A stretch of 64,000 nt of DNA from Pseudomonas sp. GM21 (GCF_000282215.1 NZ_AKJS01000112.1:1-64000); one strand, 5' to 3'. Positions 7,371-16,162 are shown, numbered from the stretch's first letter. Program-made: numbers and translations. The notes: a model not told the origin generated them from the sequence alone.

Positions 7371-9242
7371 ATGCTGCAGAATATCAGGGACAATTCACAA
7401 GGCTGGATTGCCAAGACCATTATCGGGGTCATCGTTGCACTGATGGCTTTGACCGGTTTCGACGCCATTTTTCAGGCCACGACGAACAGCAATGACGCGG
7501 CCAAGGTCAATGGCGAAGAAATCACCCAGAACGAGCTGAGCCAGGCGGTTGATATGCAACGCCGTCAACTCATGCAACAGCTGGGCAAAGATTTCGACGC
7601 TTCCTTGCTCGATGAAAAAATGTTGCGCGAATCAGCCCTCAAAGGCTTGATCGATCGAAAATTGCTGCTGCAAGGCGCACAAGATTCGAAATTCGCATTC
7701 TCCGAAGCCGCTCTGGACCAGGTGATCCTGCAGACGCCTGAATTCCAGGTCGACGGCAAGTTCAGCCCTGAGCGTTTCGATCAGGTGATCCGTCAACTTG
7801 GCTACAGCCGTATGCAGTTCCGCCAGATGCTGGCTCAGGAAATGCTGATTGGTCAACTGCGCGCTGGCCTGGCCGGTAGCGGCTTCGTCACCGACGCTCA
7901 GGTGCTGGCCTTTGCCCGTCTGGAAAAACAGACCCGCGATTTCGCTTCCCTGAACGTCAAGGTTGACCCGGCGTCTGTGAAGCTGACTGACGAAGAAGTC
8001 AAAGCCTACTACGACGAACACGCCAAGGAATTCATGACGCCGGATCAGGTGATCATCGATTACCTGGAATTGAAGAAGGCTTCCTTCTTTGATCAGGTCT
8101 CCGTCAAGGACGAAGACCTGCAAGCGGCGTATCAGAAAGAAATCGCAAACCTGTCCGAACAGCGTCGGGCTGCGCACATTCTGATCGAAGTGAACGATAA
8201 AATGACCGAGGCGCAAGCCAAGGCCAAGATCGAAGAAGTGCAGGCGCGTCTGGCCAAAGGCGAAAAATTCGAGGCCCTGGCCAAAGAGTTCTCCCAGGAT
8301 CCGGGTTCGGCCAACAACGGCGGTGACCTTGGTTACGCCGGTCCTGGTGTCTACGACCCGGCCTTCGAAACAGCCCTGTATGCGTTGGCCAAGGATCAAG
8401 TCTCCGATCCGGTTCGCACCGACTTCGGTTTCCACCTGATCAAGCTGTTGGGTGTGGAAGCACCTGAAGTGCCGACGTTTGCCAGCCTCAAAGACAAGCT
8501 GACACGCGAGCTGAAAACCCAGCAGGTCGAGCAGCGTTTTGTCGAAGCGACCAAGCAACTGGAAGACGCCTCGTTCGAAGCGTCCGATCTGGCCCAGCCG
8601 GCTCAAGACCTGAAACTCACCGTTCACACCTCCAAGCCATTCGGTCGTGAAGGCGGTGAAGGGATTGCGGCCAACCGTGCGGTGATTACCGCTGCGTTCA
8701 GTCCTGAAGTGCTGGATGAGGGTGCCAACAGCACCGCCATCGAACTCGATCCTGAAACCGTGATCGTGTTACGTGCCAAGGAGCACCTGAAACCCGCACA
8801 ACTGCCGCTGGAAAGCGTAAACGTCGCCATCCGCACGCAATTGGCCAAGGAGCACGCCAGCTCTGCCGCCAAGACCAAGGCTGAACAGCTGATTGCCAGC
8901 CTGCGCGACGGTAAGACCCCGCTGGACACGGCAATTGATGGCCAGAACTGGAAAGTGACCGAAGCAGCTACCCGCGCTCAGGAAGGGGTCGACCCAACTG
9001 TGCTGCAAGCGCTGTTCCGGATGCCCAAGCCTGCCGCCAAGGACAAGCCGACTTTCAGCAACGTGACCCTGGCCGACGGTAGCCTGGTGATCGTGCGTTT
9101 GAACAACGTGAACGAAGCGGCCGCGCCGACTGAAGAAGAGAAGGCTCAATACCGTCGCTTCCTCGCCTCGCGCATTGGCCAGCAAGACTTCGCGGCTTAC
9201 CGCAAGCAGCTGGAAAGCGAAGCCGATATCAAGCGTTATTGA
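7371..9242 (+). CDS. ppiD: Peptidyl-prolyl isomerase/periplasmic chaperone PpiD
   Basis: This membrane-anchored periplasmic folding factor of 623 residues works near the Sec translocon. A single transmembrane segment lies at about residues 13-32 (AKTIIGVIVALMALTGF), followed by a SurA-N-like helical region. One parvulin domain spans about 262-357 (AHILIEV to DFGFHLIK). A second degenerate region lies further C-terminal. TGGGGGA precedes the ATG. A strong terminator follows. Confidence 0.93.
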   Translation: MLQNIRDNSQGWIAKTIIGVIVALMALTGFDAIFQATTNSNDAAKVNGEEITQNELSQAVDMQRRQLMQQLGKDFDASLLDEKMLRESALKGLIDRKLLLQGAQDSKFAFSEAALDQVILQTPEFQVDGKFSPERFDQVIRQLGYSRMQFRQMLAQEMLIGQLRAGLAGSGFVTDAQVLAFARLEKQTRDFASLNVKVDPASVKLTDEEVKAYYDEHAKEFMTPDQVIIDYLELKKASFFDQVSVKDEDLQAAYQKEIANLSEQRRAAHILIEVNDKMTEAQAKAKIEEVQARLAKGEKFEALAKEFSQDPGSANNGGDLGYAGPGVYDPAFETALYALAKDQVSDPVRTDFGFHLIKLLGVEAPEVPTFASLKDKLTRELKTQQVEQRFVEATKQLEDASFEASDLAQPAQDLKLTVHTSKPFGREGGEGIAANRAVITAAFSPEVLDEGANSTAIELDPETVIVLRAKEHLKPAQLPLESVNVAIRTQLAKEHASSAAKTKAEQLIASLRDGKTPLDTAIDGQNWKVTEAATRAQEGVDPTVLQALFRMPKPAAKDKPTFSNVTLADGSLVIVRLNNVNEAAAPTEEEKAQYRRFLASRIGQQDFAAYRKQLESEADIKRY

Positions 9243-9271
9243 TGCCTGATTGAGCGTGTCGCCACACAAAG

Positions 9272-9299
9272 ACCCCGGCCGAAAAGCCGGGGTTTTTTG
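9272..9299 (+). terminator. Rho-independent terminator after ppiD
   Basis: A 7-bp GC-rich stem (CCCCGGC/GCCGGGG, extended by an A-T pair) has a 6-base loop and is followed by six T. Confidence 0.9.
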
Positions 9300-9375
9300 T
9301 GTCTGAAAGGATAGCGAACCGGTCATCCGTCGCCGGAGGCGGGGGGGAGCGACCTTTTTGCGCCCATGGCAGTCT

Positions 9376-9427
9376 TTACACGTGTAACTGTTTTAAGACA
9401 CTAATCGATGCGCCGCCAGGCATCGAT
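9376..9427. promoter_or_regulatory. Two palindromes upstream of the DUF2242 lipoprotein gene
   Basis: TTACACGTGTAA at 9376-9387 is a perfect 12-bp palindrome. ATCGATGC/GCATCGAT at 9404-9411 and 9420-9427 form an 8-bp inverted repeat with an 8-base spacer. Both lie in the 170-base gap before the lipoprotein start. They may be an operator and a leader hairpin; neither matches a motif I can name. Confidence 0.35.
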
Positions 9428-9470
9428 CTGTTGCACAATACGCCCCGGACCGTTTTCCTCAGGATGTTCA

Positions 9471-10310
9471 ATGTTTAAATCAATTCCCATGCGTCTCGTC
9501 GGGCTGGCACTGGTGCTCGCCGCTGCCGGCTGCTCGTCCAAGAAAGCCGCGATCTATGAGCATGAGAACTTCGCCGACTCCGGCACCTTTTCACGCAATT
9601 ACCCCGTGACCGATGTGAGGAGCTGCGAGGCGGCACGCCGTGCCTTGCTCAGCCAGGGTTACATCATTACCAGCAGCGACCCCAAGCTGATCAGCGGGCA
9701 CAAGAGTTTCCAGCAGACCGGCGAGACGCACATGGAGATCAGTTTCAGTGTGGTCTGTGCCGATGACGGCAGCGACGGTCACCACGCGACCATGTTCGCC
9801 AACGCCTTGCAGGACCGTTATGCGCTGAAGAAAACCAATAACTCCGCCAGTCTGGGTGTTGGTGTGTTGGGCTCGGTATCTATGCCGATCGGCTCTTCCG
9901 ACGACTCGATGGTCAAGGTCGCCAGCGAAACCGTCTCGTCGGCCAAGTTCTATGAGCGTTTTTTTACCTTGGTCGAATTGTTCCTGCCACCGGAAGCGAA
10001 GAAAGCCGCGCACATCGTCGAGAAGCCGAAGACCGACCTGGGTGTGCCTGAAGCCAAAGCGGCGCCGGCAGCCTTGGCACCCACTCCGCCAGCTGCGCCG
10101 GAACCTGTGCCAGCTCCAATCCCGGCTGCCGAACCTGCCCCCACCCCAGTAGCCTCGGAACCGGTTGCGCCACCGGCGGAAACCGCGCCGATTACCCCTA
10201 TGCAAGTCAGCGATCCGGCACCGTCCACAGAAACGATCACACCGCCGCCACCGTCGGACTTGCCGCCGCCAAGCGAGCCCATTCCGGCCATGCCGGTTAC
10301 TGGTCAGTAA
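9471..10310 (+). CDS. DUF2242 lipoprotein with proline-rich tail
   Basis: The 279-residue protein begins with a lipoprotein signal peptide; the lipobox LAAAGC puts the lipidated Cys at about residue 20. Residues ~30-180 resemble the DUF2242 family of Pseudomonas envelope lipoproteins, whose function is unknown to me. The last ~90 residues are an Ala/Pro-rich low-complexity tail that may span periplasm or peptidoglycan. I chose the ATG at 9471 (CAGGA upstream, signal peptide directly after it) over the in-frame ATG at 9408, which lies inside an inverted repeat. Confidence 0.8.
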   Translation: MFKSIPMRLVGLALVLAAAGCSSKKAAIYEHENFADSGTFSRNYPVTDVRSCEAARRALLSQGYIITSSDPKLISGHKSFQQTGETHMEISFSVVCADDGSDGHHATMFANALQDRYALKKTNNSASLGVGVLGSVSMPIGSSDDSMVKVASETVSSAKFYERFFTLVELFLPPEAKKAAHIVEKPKTDLGVPEAKAAPAALAPTPPAAPEPVPAPIPAAEPAPTPVASEPVAPPAETAPITPMQVSDPAPSTETITPPPPSDLPPPSEPIPAMPVTGQ

Positions 10311-10320
10311 TCGTTTTTCG

Positions 10321-10351
10321 ACGGGATCGGGTCAGACGACACCGATCCCGT
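10321..10351 (+). terminator. Hairpin after the DUF2242 gene
   Basis: A perfect 10-bp stem (ACGGGATCGG/CCGATCCCGT) has an 11-base loop and starts 11 bases after the stop codon. No T tract follows, so termination efficiency is doubtful. Confidence 0.5.
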
Positions 10352-10363
10352 AGGCGCATTACA

Positions 10364-10377
10364 TTGATCTGCATCAG
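10364..10377 (+). promoter_or_regulatory. ANR/FNR-like box
   Basis: TTGAT-CTGC-ATCAG matches 9 of 10 fixed positions of the ANR/FNR consensus TTGATNNNNATCAA. A TATCGA sequence at 10401-10406 would sit at -10 if the box were centred near -41.5. The next downstream reading frames are the small ORFs at 10503 and 10564. Confidence 0.5.
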
Positions 10378-10502
10378 CCAGGCCGTAGTCCTACAGCCTC
10401 TATCGAAAAAAACCGGTGATAAATTCCTGACCGCCTGCTACGTTTTATCAAGTAGCCGCTGAGCGGTGCGCCTGCGTCATTTTTCTTTCACAGGGGCACT
10501 TT

Positions 10503-10541
10503 ATGCTCGGGGCGTTGGTCATTTATTCAGGCAATTTTTAA
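10503..10541 (+). CDS. Putative 12-residue leader peptide
   Basis: MLGALVIYSGNF is preceded by AGGGG at 7 bases spacing, a good ribosome binding site. It ends 22 bases before the start of the 28-codon ORF at 10564. The arrangement suggests either a leader peptide or two tandem small proteins. I do not recognise it, and a frame this short can occur by chance. Confidence 0.3.
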   Translation: MLGALVIYSGNF

Positions 10542-10563
10542 ACGAGCGCTGGGGGATTCAAAA

Positions 10564-10650
10564 ATGGACGATTATCAAGAAGAGCTGCTCGAGTATCAGG
10601 CGTTTGAACTGGACCCGCTGGAACCCGCCGAAGACGCTACCGAGCTGTAA
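10564..10650 (+). CDS. Small acidic protein, 28 residues, unknown function
   Basis: The peptide starts MDDYQEELLEYQAFELD and ends DATEL; about ten of 28 residues are Asp or Glu. It has no signal peptide or membrane segment. A strong GGGGGA lies about 8 bases before the ATG. Its stop is 3 bases from the 3' end of the convergent AraC gene. An ANR-like box lies about 190 bases upstream. Function unknown; conservation in other Pseudomonas would decide whether it is real. Confidence 0.5.
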   Translation: MDDYQEELLEYQAFELDPLEPAEDATEL

Positions 10651-10653
10651 GCG

Positions 10654-11694
10654 TCATGCGGAGTGGCGATGACTGCGGCGGAACTCGCCCGGTGTCTGGC
10701 CATTCCAGCGTTTGAAAGCCCGTTGAAAGGCTTCAGCTGAAGCGAAACCCAACAGGTAGGCGATTTCTCCGAATGCCAGTTCGGTATCGCGGATGTAGGT
10801 CATGGCCAGGTCGCGACGTGTATCGTTGAGAATCGCGCGAAATTGCGTGCCCTCTTCGGCGAGTTTGCGGCGCAAGGTCCAGGTGGGCAGCTTCAGGCGT
10901 GCCGCCACTTCTTCCAGGTCGGGTTCCCGGCCACCATTGAGTAACGGCCCCAGTAACTGAGTGATGCGTTCACGCAGACTACGGGTGCGTGTCAGTTGCT
11001 CCAGTTCCCGTTCGCACAGTTGCAGCAAATGCCGCCAGGTACTCGGACAGTGCACCGGGTTGCGTTGGGCGAGGCTGGCCAGGTTCAGACGCAGTTGGTT
11101 GTGCTCGGCGCCAAACTGGATCGGGCAATCGCCCAATATGGCATACGCCTCGCGGTAGTCCGGCGCGTCGAATTCGATTTCGATGCGTTCTGCGCGTAGC
11201 GGGGCGGGGCTCAGGCTGGACAATTGCTGCAACCAGCCGGCGATGATCGAGTCCACCACAAAGCGGTTATAGGCGTTGTACGGGCTGATGGAGTAGAAGC
11301 GCAGCCAGGCGCCCTGAGCGTCCTCATGAAAGCTCGACTGACCGCGATAGTTGGAGCCGTACAAGGCTTCGAAACGAATCAGGCAGCGCGCGGCTTCACG
11401 AACCGTCGGCGCCTGGGCGGCCGTGACACCAGCCAGACCGGCCTGGCTCAGACGACTGAGCTGGCCCATGCGCAAACCCAGTGCCGGGTCATCCGTCAGT
11501 TGGATCGCCCCGTGGCCCAGGCGCATGTAGCGCGGGATCGACAGACGGGCTCCGGGCTCCGCCAATCTGGCCGCATCCAGGCCGTATTGATCGAGCAACG
11601 GTTGAGGGTCTACGCCGTGGCTGTGCACCGCCTCGGCCAGACTATGGACGAAACCCACCGACAAATCCCCGAGGCGCATCGGCAACGGTTTCAT
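10654..11694 (-). CDS. AraC-family regulator (OruR/arabinose-binding-like type)
   Basis: The 346-residue protein has an N-terminal Arabinose_bd-like domain (about 20-210) and a C-terminal AraC helix-turn-helix domain (about 240-340; LEEVAARL and FGEIAYLLGFASAEAFQRAFKRW). This architecture is common in Pseudomonas regulators of amino-acid and alkaloid catabolism. Its ATG lies 3 bases after the stop of the nitrilase-fold gene, so the two are one operon and it may regulate or sense something related to that protein. Confidence 0.85.
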   Translation of the reverse strand: MKPLPMRLGDLSVGFVHSLAEAVHSHGVDPQPLLDQYGLDAARLAEPGARLSIPRYMRLGHGAIQLTDDPALGLRMGQLSRLSQAGLAGVTAAQAPTVREAARCLIRFEALYGSNYRGQSSFHEDAQGAWLRFYSISPYNAYNRFVVDSIIAGWLQQLSSLSPAPLRAERIEIEFDAPDYREAYAILGDCPIQFGAEHNQLRLNLASLAQRNPVHCPSTWRHLLQLCERELEQLTRTRSLRERITQLLGPLLNGGREPDLEEVAARLKLPTWTLRRKLAEEGTQFRAILNDTRRDLAMTYIRDTELAFGEIAYLLGFASAEAFQRAFKRWNGQTPGEFRRSHRHSA

Positions 11695-11697
11695 GGG

Positions 11698-12828
11698 TTA
11701 CAACCAGAGGTTCAGCAGCCGCGCGCCACGGGCGTTGCCGTCAGCGAACTGGTGACCGTTGTTGTTGAGAAAACTTTGCCCGGCGCTGCCTTGATCCCAG
11801 AACTGGCCGCGCAGGAACACGCTCATACCGGCGATGGCCTGGCTGCCTGGCGGTTGCGCGGTCAATGTCAGGCGATGCCAGGCCTGACCTTCACTGAGTT
11901 CACCGGGCTTGAGGCTGACGGATTGGGGGGGCGGCAATCCCCGGTATCCCCGCCACGGTTTATCCCAGGTGTCACGTCCGACGACGAACGCTGGCACTGC
12001 CACCAGTTGCACACCCTGATCGTCGAGCTTGCGGTAATTCTCCGGGTACCAGCTGTCACTGCCGATCAAAACGCCCAAGCGTCCGGCGGGTGTATCGATG
12101 ACGTTGAGTGTCTGTTGGCCCTTGGTATTGGTGTCGTCAGGCTTCTCGAACACGGGATGCAGCTGGCGTTGCGGCTGGCCAATCGGCAAGCCATCGCGAC
12201 CAAAGATCACGCTGCTGTTGTACAGCGCGCCGCGCCCGATGTTCAGCCGGCCGTCGATGACGCTGGGCTCCGGAAGCACGATGGTGCCCGCCACCACCGT
12301 CACGTCAAATTCCTTCGCCAGCCCGCCGAACAGTGCCTGGTAACTCTTGGCCATGCCTTTGGCTTTCATCCGCAAATGGGCATCGTCCAGGCGACTGCCG
12401 CCCTCGGCGCTGATCAGCGCGCGAACGAACTGCAAGGGATTGCTCACCGCGAGCCAGTTCATGGCTTCCTTGATGGTCGTGGCCTGGTACAGCTCATCTT
12501 TCTCACCGCTGACCATCAGCCAGGTGCCGACATGCTCGGGCAGCACGACGATGGTCTTGTCATTCAGCAGGCCATGGTCCCGGGCCTGCTGCAAATAGGC
12601 GGCGAGTTTGCGGTGCAAACGCTCGGGGCTTTGATAGTCGGTCGGGAACAGCTCGGGCTGGATGCCCAGCAGGTTGCCGCGATCAGCGGGTGTGCCTTGA
12701 TCGACGGCGAGGTTGATGCGCAGGTCCGACAAGTAGTGGCCCACCGGACGGTCCGATGCCCACATGGCGTAGGTGGTCAGGCCGGCAATGATTGCCATGG
12801 AAAAGGTCAGGTACAGAAGTTTGCGCAT
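11698..12828 (-). CDS. Carbon-nitrogen hydrolase (nitrilase) fold protein lacking catalytic Cys and Lys
   Basis: The 376-residue protein has an N-terminal hydrophobic segment (about 4-23), probably a signal anchor, then a nitrilase-superfamily domain. Glu98 in VVLPEHVG fits the first catalytic residue. The family Lys motif (YRK.HL) reads PQRQLHPV, with Gln222 in place of Lys. The nucleophile motif (IC.D...PE) reads LIGSDSWYPE, with Gly256 in place of Cys. A standard amidase reaction is therefore unlikely. It is the first gene of an operon with the AraC regulator and may be a sensor or structural pseudoenzyme. Confidence 0.75.
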   Translation of the reverse strand: MRKLLYLTFSMAIIAGLTTYAMWASDRPVGHYLSDLRINLAVDQGTPADRGNLLGIQPELFPTDYQSPERLHRKLAAYLQQARDHGLLNDKTIVVLPEHVGTWLMVSGEKDELYQATTIKEAMNWLAVSNPLQFVRALISAEGGSRLDDAHLRMKAKGMAKSYQALFGGLAKEFDVTVVAGTIVLPEPSVIDGRLNIGRGALYNSSVIFGRDGLPIGQPQRQLHPVFEKPDDTNTKGQQTLNVIDTPAGRLGVLIGSDSWYPENYRKLDDQGVQLVAVPAFVVGRDTWDKPWRGYRGLPPPQSVSLKPGELSEGQAWHRLTLTAQPPGSQAIAGMSVFLRGQFWDQGSAGQSFLNNNGHQFADGNARGARLLNLWL

Positions 12829-13036
12829 GGGGAGCGGTCAACGGCCGTGTGCAGGATTCGCGACTAGGGTAGGGCCCATGCGCGCACTTGCCAAGGGGGC
12901 GTGCACATTTGGATCAATAAGTTGTCAGTTTCGGTCATTGAGTGACAGGAGCGCGACTCTTAACCTGTCGAGCATGACTGATGGGAGCCAAAGAGCTCCT
13001 GCACTTTTTCCGTGAACGCTCGATGTGGAGTTACAA

Positions 13037-15076
13037 ATGGCCGCCGCTCATTACCCGCACCTGTTGGCCCCGCTGAACCTGGGTTTTACTACGCTGCGCA
13101 ATCGCACCCTGATGGGCTCGATGCACACCGGTCTTGAGGAAAAACCCGGCGGTTTCGAACGCATGGCGGCGTACTTTGCCGAGCGAGCGCGCGGTGGCGT
13201 TGGCCTGATGGTCACAGGCGGCATCGGACCTAACGATGAAGGCGGGGTGTATTCCGGGGCGGCCAAACTGACCACCGAGGAAGAAGCCTTCAAGCACCAG
13301 ATCGTGACTCGCGCCGTGCACGAGGCGGGTGGCAAGATCTGCATGCAGATCCTCCACGCCGGGCGTTATGCCTACAGCCCGAAGCAGGTCGCGCCGAGCG
13401 CCATCCAGGCGCCGATCAACCCGTTCAAGCCCAAAGAGCTGGACGAGGAAGGCATCGAGAAACAAATCAGCGATTTCGTCACCTGTTCGACTCTGGCGCA
13501 ACAGGCCGAGTATGACGGCGTCGAGATCATGGGTTCCGAAGGTTATTTCATTAACCAGTTCCTCGCGGCCCATACCAACCACCGCACCGACCGTTGGGGC
13601 GGCAGCTATGAAAACCGTATGCGCCTGCCGGTGGAAATCGTCCGCCGCGTGCGTGAAGCAGTGGGTCCGAACTTCATCATTATCTTCCGCCTGTCGATGC
13701 TCGACCTCGTCGAAGGCGGCAGCACCTGGGAAGAAATCGTCACCCTGGCCAAGGCCATCGAACAGGCCGGTGCAACGATCATCAACACCGGTATTGGCTG
13801 GCACGAAGCGCGGATTCCGACCATCGCCACCAAAGTGCCGCGTGCGGCGTTCAGCAAAGTCACTGCCAAGCTGCGTGGCTCGGTGAGCATTCCGCTGATC
13901 ACCACCAACCGCATCAACACCCCGGAAGTGGCCGAACAGATTCTGGCTGAAGGCGATGCCGACATGGTGTCCATGGCGCGTCCGTTCCTCGCCGACCCGG
14001 AATTCGTCAACAAGGCCGCTGAAGGCCGTGCCGACGAAATCAACACCTGCATCGGTTGCAACCAGGCATGCCTGGATCACACCTTCGGCGGCAAATTGAC
14101 TAGTTGCCTGGTCAATCCGCGCGCTTGCCATGAAACCGAGCTCAATTACCTGCCGGTGCAGCAGATCAAGAAAATCGCCGTGGTCGGTGCCGGTCCTGCG
14201 GGGCTTTCCGCTGCGACGGTGGCTGCCGAGCGCGGGCATCAAGTAACGCTGTTTGATTCGGCCAGTGAAATCGGCGGTCAGTTCAACGTCGCCAAGCGCG
14301 TACCGGGCAAGGAAGAGTTCTTTGAAACCCTGCGTTATTTCAATCGTAAATTGCAGACCACCAACGTCGAGGTGTGCCTGAACACCCGCGTTGACGTGGC
14401 GCAATTGGTCGAGGGAGGTTACGACGAGATCATTCTCGCCACCGGCATCGCGCCAAGAACCCCGGCGATACCCGGCGTTGAAAACGCCAAGGTGTTGAGT
14501 TATCTCGACGTGATCCTTGAGCGCAAACCGGTGGGCAAGCGTGTCGCGGTCATCGGCGCCGGCGGTATCGGTTTCGACGTGTCGGAATTCCTCGTTCACC
14601 AGGGCGTGGCCACCAGTCAGGACCGCGAAGCGTTCTGGAAGGAGTGGGGCATCGATACTCACCTGGAAGCGCGCGGCGGTGTCGCGGGGATCAAGGCTGA
14701 GCCGCATGCACCTGCTCGTGAGGTATTCCTGCTGCAACGCAAAAAATCCAAGGTCGGCGACGGCCTCGGTAAAACCACCGGCTGGATTCACCGCACCGGG
14801 CTGAAGAACAAGCAGGTGCAGATGCTTAACAGCGTCGAGTACCTGAAGATCGACGACGAAGGCCTGCACATTCGTATTGGCGAAACTGGCGAGCCGCAAG
14901 TGCTGCCGGTGGACAACATCGTGATCTGCGCCGGGCAGGATCCGCTGCGTGAGTTGCAGGACGGTTTGGTGGCGGCGGGGCAGAACGTGCATTTGATTGG
15001 TGGCGCGGACGTGGCGGCAGAGCTCGATGCCAAGCGCGCGATCAACCAAGGGTCGCGGTTGGCCGCTGAGTTGTAA
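13037..15076 (+). CDS. fadH: 2,4-dienoyl-CoA reductase (NADPH)
   Basis: This 679-residue enzyme reduces 2,4-dienoyl-CoA during beta-oxidation of unsaturated fatty acids. An N-terminal old-yellow-enzyme FMN barrel carries Tyr170 and His256, equivalent to the E. coli active-site pair. The [4Fe-4S] ligands are Cys338, Cys341, Cys345 and Cys357. A C-terminal FAD/NADPH domain starts at VVGAGPAGL. The ATG at 13037 has GGAG 6 bases upstream; the earlier in-frame ATG at 13025 does not. Confidence 0.95.
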   Translation: MAAAHYPHLLAPLNLGFTTLRNRTLMGSMHTGLEEKPGGFERMAAYFAERARGGVGLMVTGGIGPNDEGGVYSGAAKLTTEEEAFKHQIVTRAVHEAGGKICMQILHAGRYAYSPKQVAPSAIQAPINPFKPKELDEEGIEKQISDFVTCSTLAQQAEYDGVEIMGSEGYFINQFLAAHTNHRTDRWGGSYENRMRLPVEIVRRVREAVGPNFIIIFRLSMLDLVEGGSTWEEIVTLAKAIEQAGATIINTGIGWHEARIPTIATKVPRAAFSKVTAKLRGSVSIPLITTNRINTPEVAEQILAEGDADMVSMARPFLADPEFVNKAAEGRADEINTCIGCNQACLDHTFGGKLTSCLVNPRACHETELNYLPVQQIKKIAVVGAGPAGLSAATVAAERGHQVTLFDSASEIGGQFNVAKRVPGKEEFFETLRYFNRKLQTTNVEVCLNTRVDVAQLVEGGYDEIILATGIAPRTPAIPGVENAKVLSYLDVILERKPVGKRVAVIGAGGIGFDVSEFLVHQGVATSQDREAFWKEWGIDTHLEARGGVAGIKAEPHAPAREVFLLQRKKSKVGDGLGKTTGWIHRTGLKNKQVQMLNSVEYLKIDDEGLHIRIGETGEPQVLPVDNIVICAGQDPLRELQDGLVAAGQNVHLIGGADVAAELDAKRAINQGSRLAAEL

Positions 15077-15100
15077 TCAACAGGTCTAGCGTGCCAATGG

Positions 15101-15180
15101 CTATCGCGAGCAGGCTCGCTCCCACATTTGATCTTCAGTGCGACATAGATCGAGTGTGGGAGCGGGCTTGCTCGCGAAGG
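15101..15180. repeat. REP pair (inverted)
   Basis: Two oppositely oriented copies of the fluorescens-group REP (ctatcgcgagcaggctcgct ... and its complement near 15155-15179) enclose a short AT-rich centre. It lies just after fadH and may act as a transcription or mRNA-decay barrier. Confidence 0.85.
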
Positions 15181-15199
15181 CGTCCTTAGAGCGACTAGA

Positions 15200-15227
15200 A
15201 TGCCAGCTCTTTACCCAGAGCTGGCAT
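15200..15227 (+). promoter_or_regulatory. Hairpin at the start of the deaminase-family gene
   Basis: ATGCCAGCTCT (15200-15210) and AGAGCTGGCAT (15217-15227) form a perfect 11-bp stem with the 6-base loop TTACCC. It ends 2 bases before the ATG at 15230 and could occlude or set the position of initiation. Confidence 0.5.
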
Positions 15228-15229
15228 CG

Positions 15230-16147
15230 ATGCTCCTCCCTCCCAACGACTGGCTACCCCAGGCCCCCCTCGAACCCCTCAAGCTCGACTGGCTCACCAC
15301 CGCCGGTATCGAAGTCGCCACTTTGCGCCTCGACCAGATCGACCCGCTGATCAGTGGCAACAAGTGGTTCAAGCTCATCGAGCACTTGCACGCAGCCGAC
15401 CTCGCCGGTGCCAACGGCATCATCAGCCTGGGCGGTGCGCACTCCAATCATCTGCACGCATTGGCCGCCGCCGGCAAACGCTTCGGTTTCCGCACCGTCG
15501 GCCTGTTGCGCGGTCATCCGCAGGAAACCCCGACGGTGAAGGACTTGCAGGCATTCGGCATGCAATTGCATTGGTTGGGTTATGGCGGTTACCGGGCGCG
15601 GCATGAAGCGGGTTTCTGGCAACCCTGGCAGGCGCAATACCCCGATCTGCATCCGGTGCCCGAAGGGGGCGGCGGCCTGCGAGGAGCAAGCGGCTGCATG
15701 CGATTGAAGGCAATGGTCGACGACCAACCGGGTTGTCTGGGGTGGGGCGGCCACGACGGCTGGTGGTTGGCCTGCGGAACCGGCACCACTCTGGCCGGCC
15801 TGGTGCTGGCCGAGGACGGCGAGCGCATGGTGTACGGCGCAATGGCGGTGCCCGACGATCACGGCGTTGCGCAACAGGTCGAGTCGATCCTGAAAGAAGC
15901 GGGTGTGAGCCAGCACAACTACCAACTGCTGGACGCCAGTCGAGGCGGCTTTGCCAAAGTCGATCAGCCGTTACTCGACTTCATCGATCAAACCGGACAC
16001 GTCAGCGGTTTGCCTCTGGAGCCGTTGTACACCGGCAAAGCGCTGCTGATGCTCAAGCAGCAAATCGAGGCCGGAGCATTCAAAAAGGGCACGCGGCTGA
16101 TCTTTATTCATACCGGAGGCTTGCAAGGATTGCGGGGGTTTCGATAA
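15230..16147 (+). CDS. PLP-dependent ACC deaminase/D-cysteine desulfhydrase family protein
   Basis: The 305-residue protein belongs to the tryptophan-synthase-beta fold PLP enzymes. The PLP lysine is Lys45 in ISGNKWFKL, followed by GGAHSNHLHALA and a phosphate-binding Gly-rich loop (CGTGTTLAG). Likely reactions are deamination of D-cysteine or a similar amino acid to a 2-oxoacid; sequence alone does not choose the substrate. An in-frame ATG at 15200 is possible, but it lies inside a perfect 11-bp inverted repeat (15200-15227), so I prefer 15230. Confidence 0.8.
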   Translation: MLLPPNDWLPQAPLEPLKLDWLTTAGIEVATLRLDQIDPLISGNKWFKLIEHLHAADLAGANGIISLGGAHSNHLHALAAAGKRFGFRTVGLLRGHPQETPTVKDLQAFGMQLHWLGYGGYRARHEAGFWQPWQAQYPDLHPVPEGGGGLRGASGCMRLKAMVDDQPGCLGWGGHDGWWLACGTGTTLAGLVLAEDGERMVYGAMAVPDDHGVAQQVESILKEAGVSQHNYQLLDASRGGFAKVDQPLLDFIDQTGHVSGLPLEPLYTGKALLMLKQQIEAGAFKKGTRLIFIHTGGLQGLRGFR

Positions 16148-16162
16148 GCACACGCTCGGCGC

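Noticed and set aside
10466..10672. 68-codon frame overlapping the two small ORFs
   Set aside because: It has no ribosome binding site, while the two shorter frames inside it in another phase do.
11224..12867. 547-codon plus-strand frame opposite the nitrilase-fold gene
   Set aside because: The minus-strand genes show clear domains; this frame shows none.
13031..15049. 672-codon minus-strand frame opposite fadH
   Set aside because: Shadow of fadH, which is certain by motifs.
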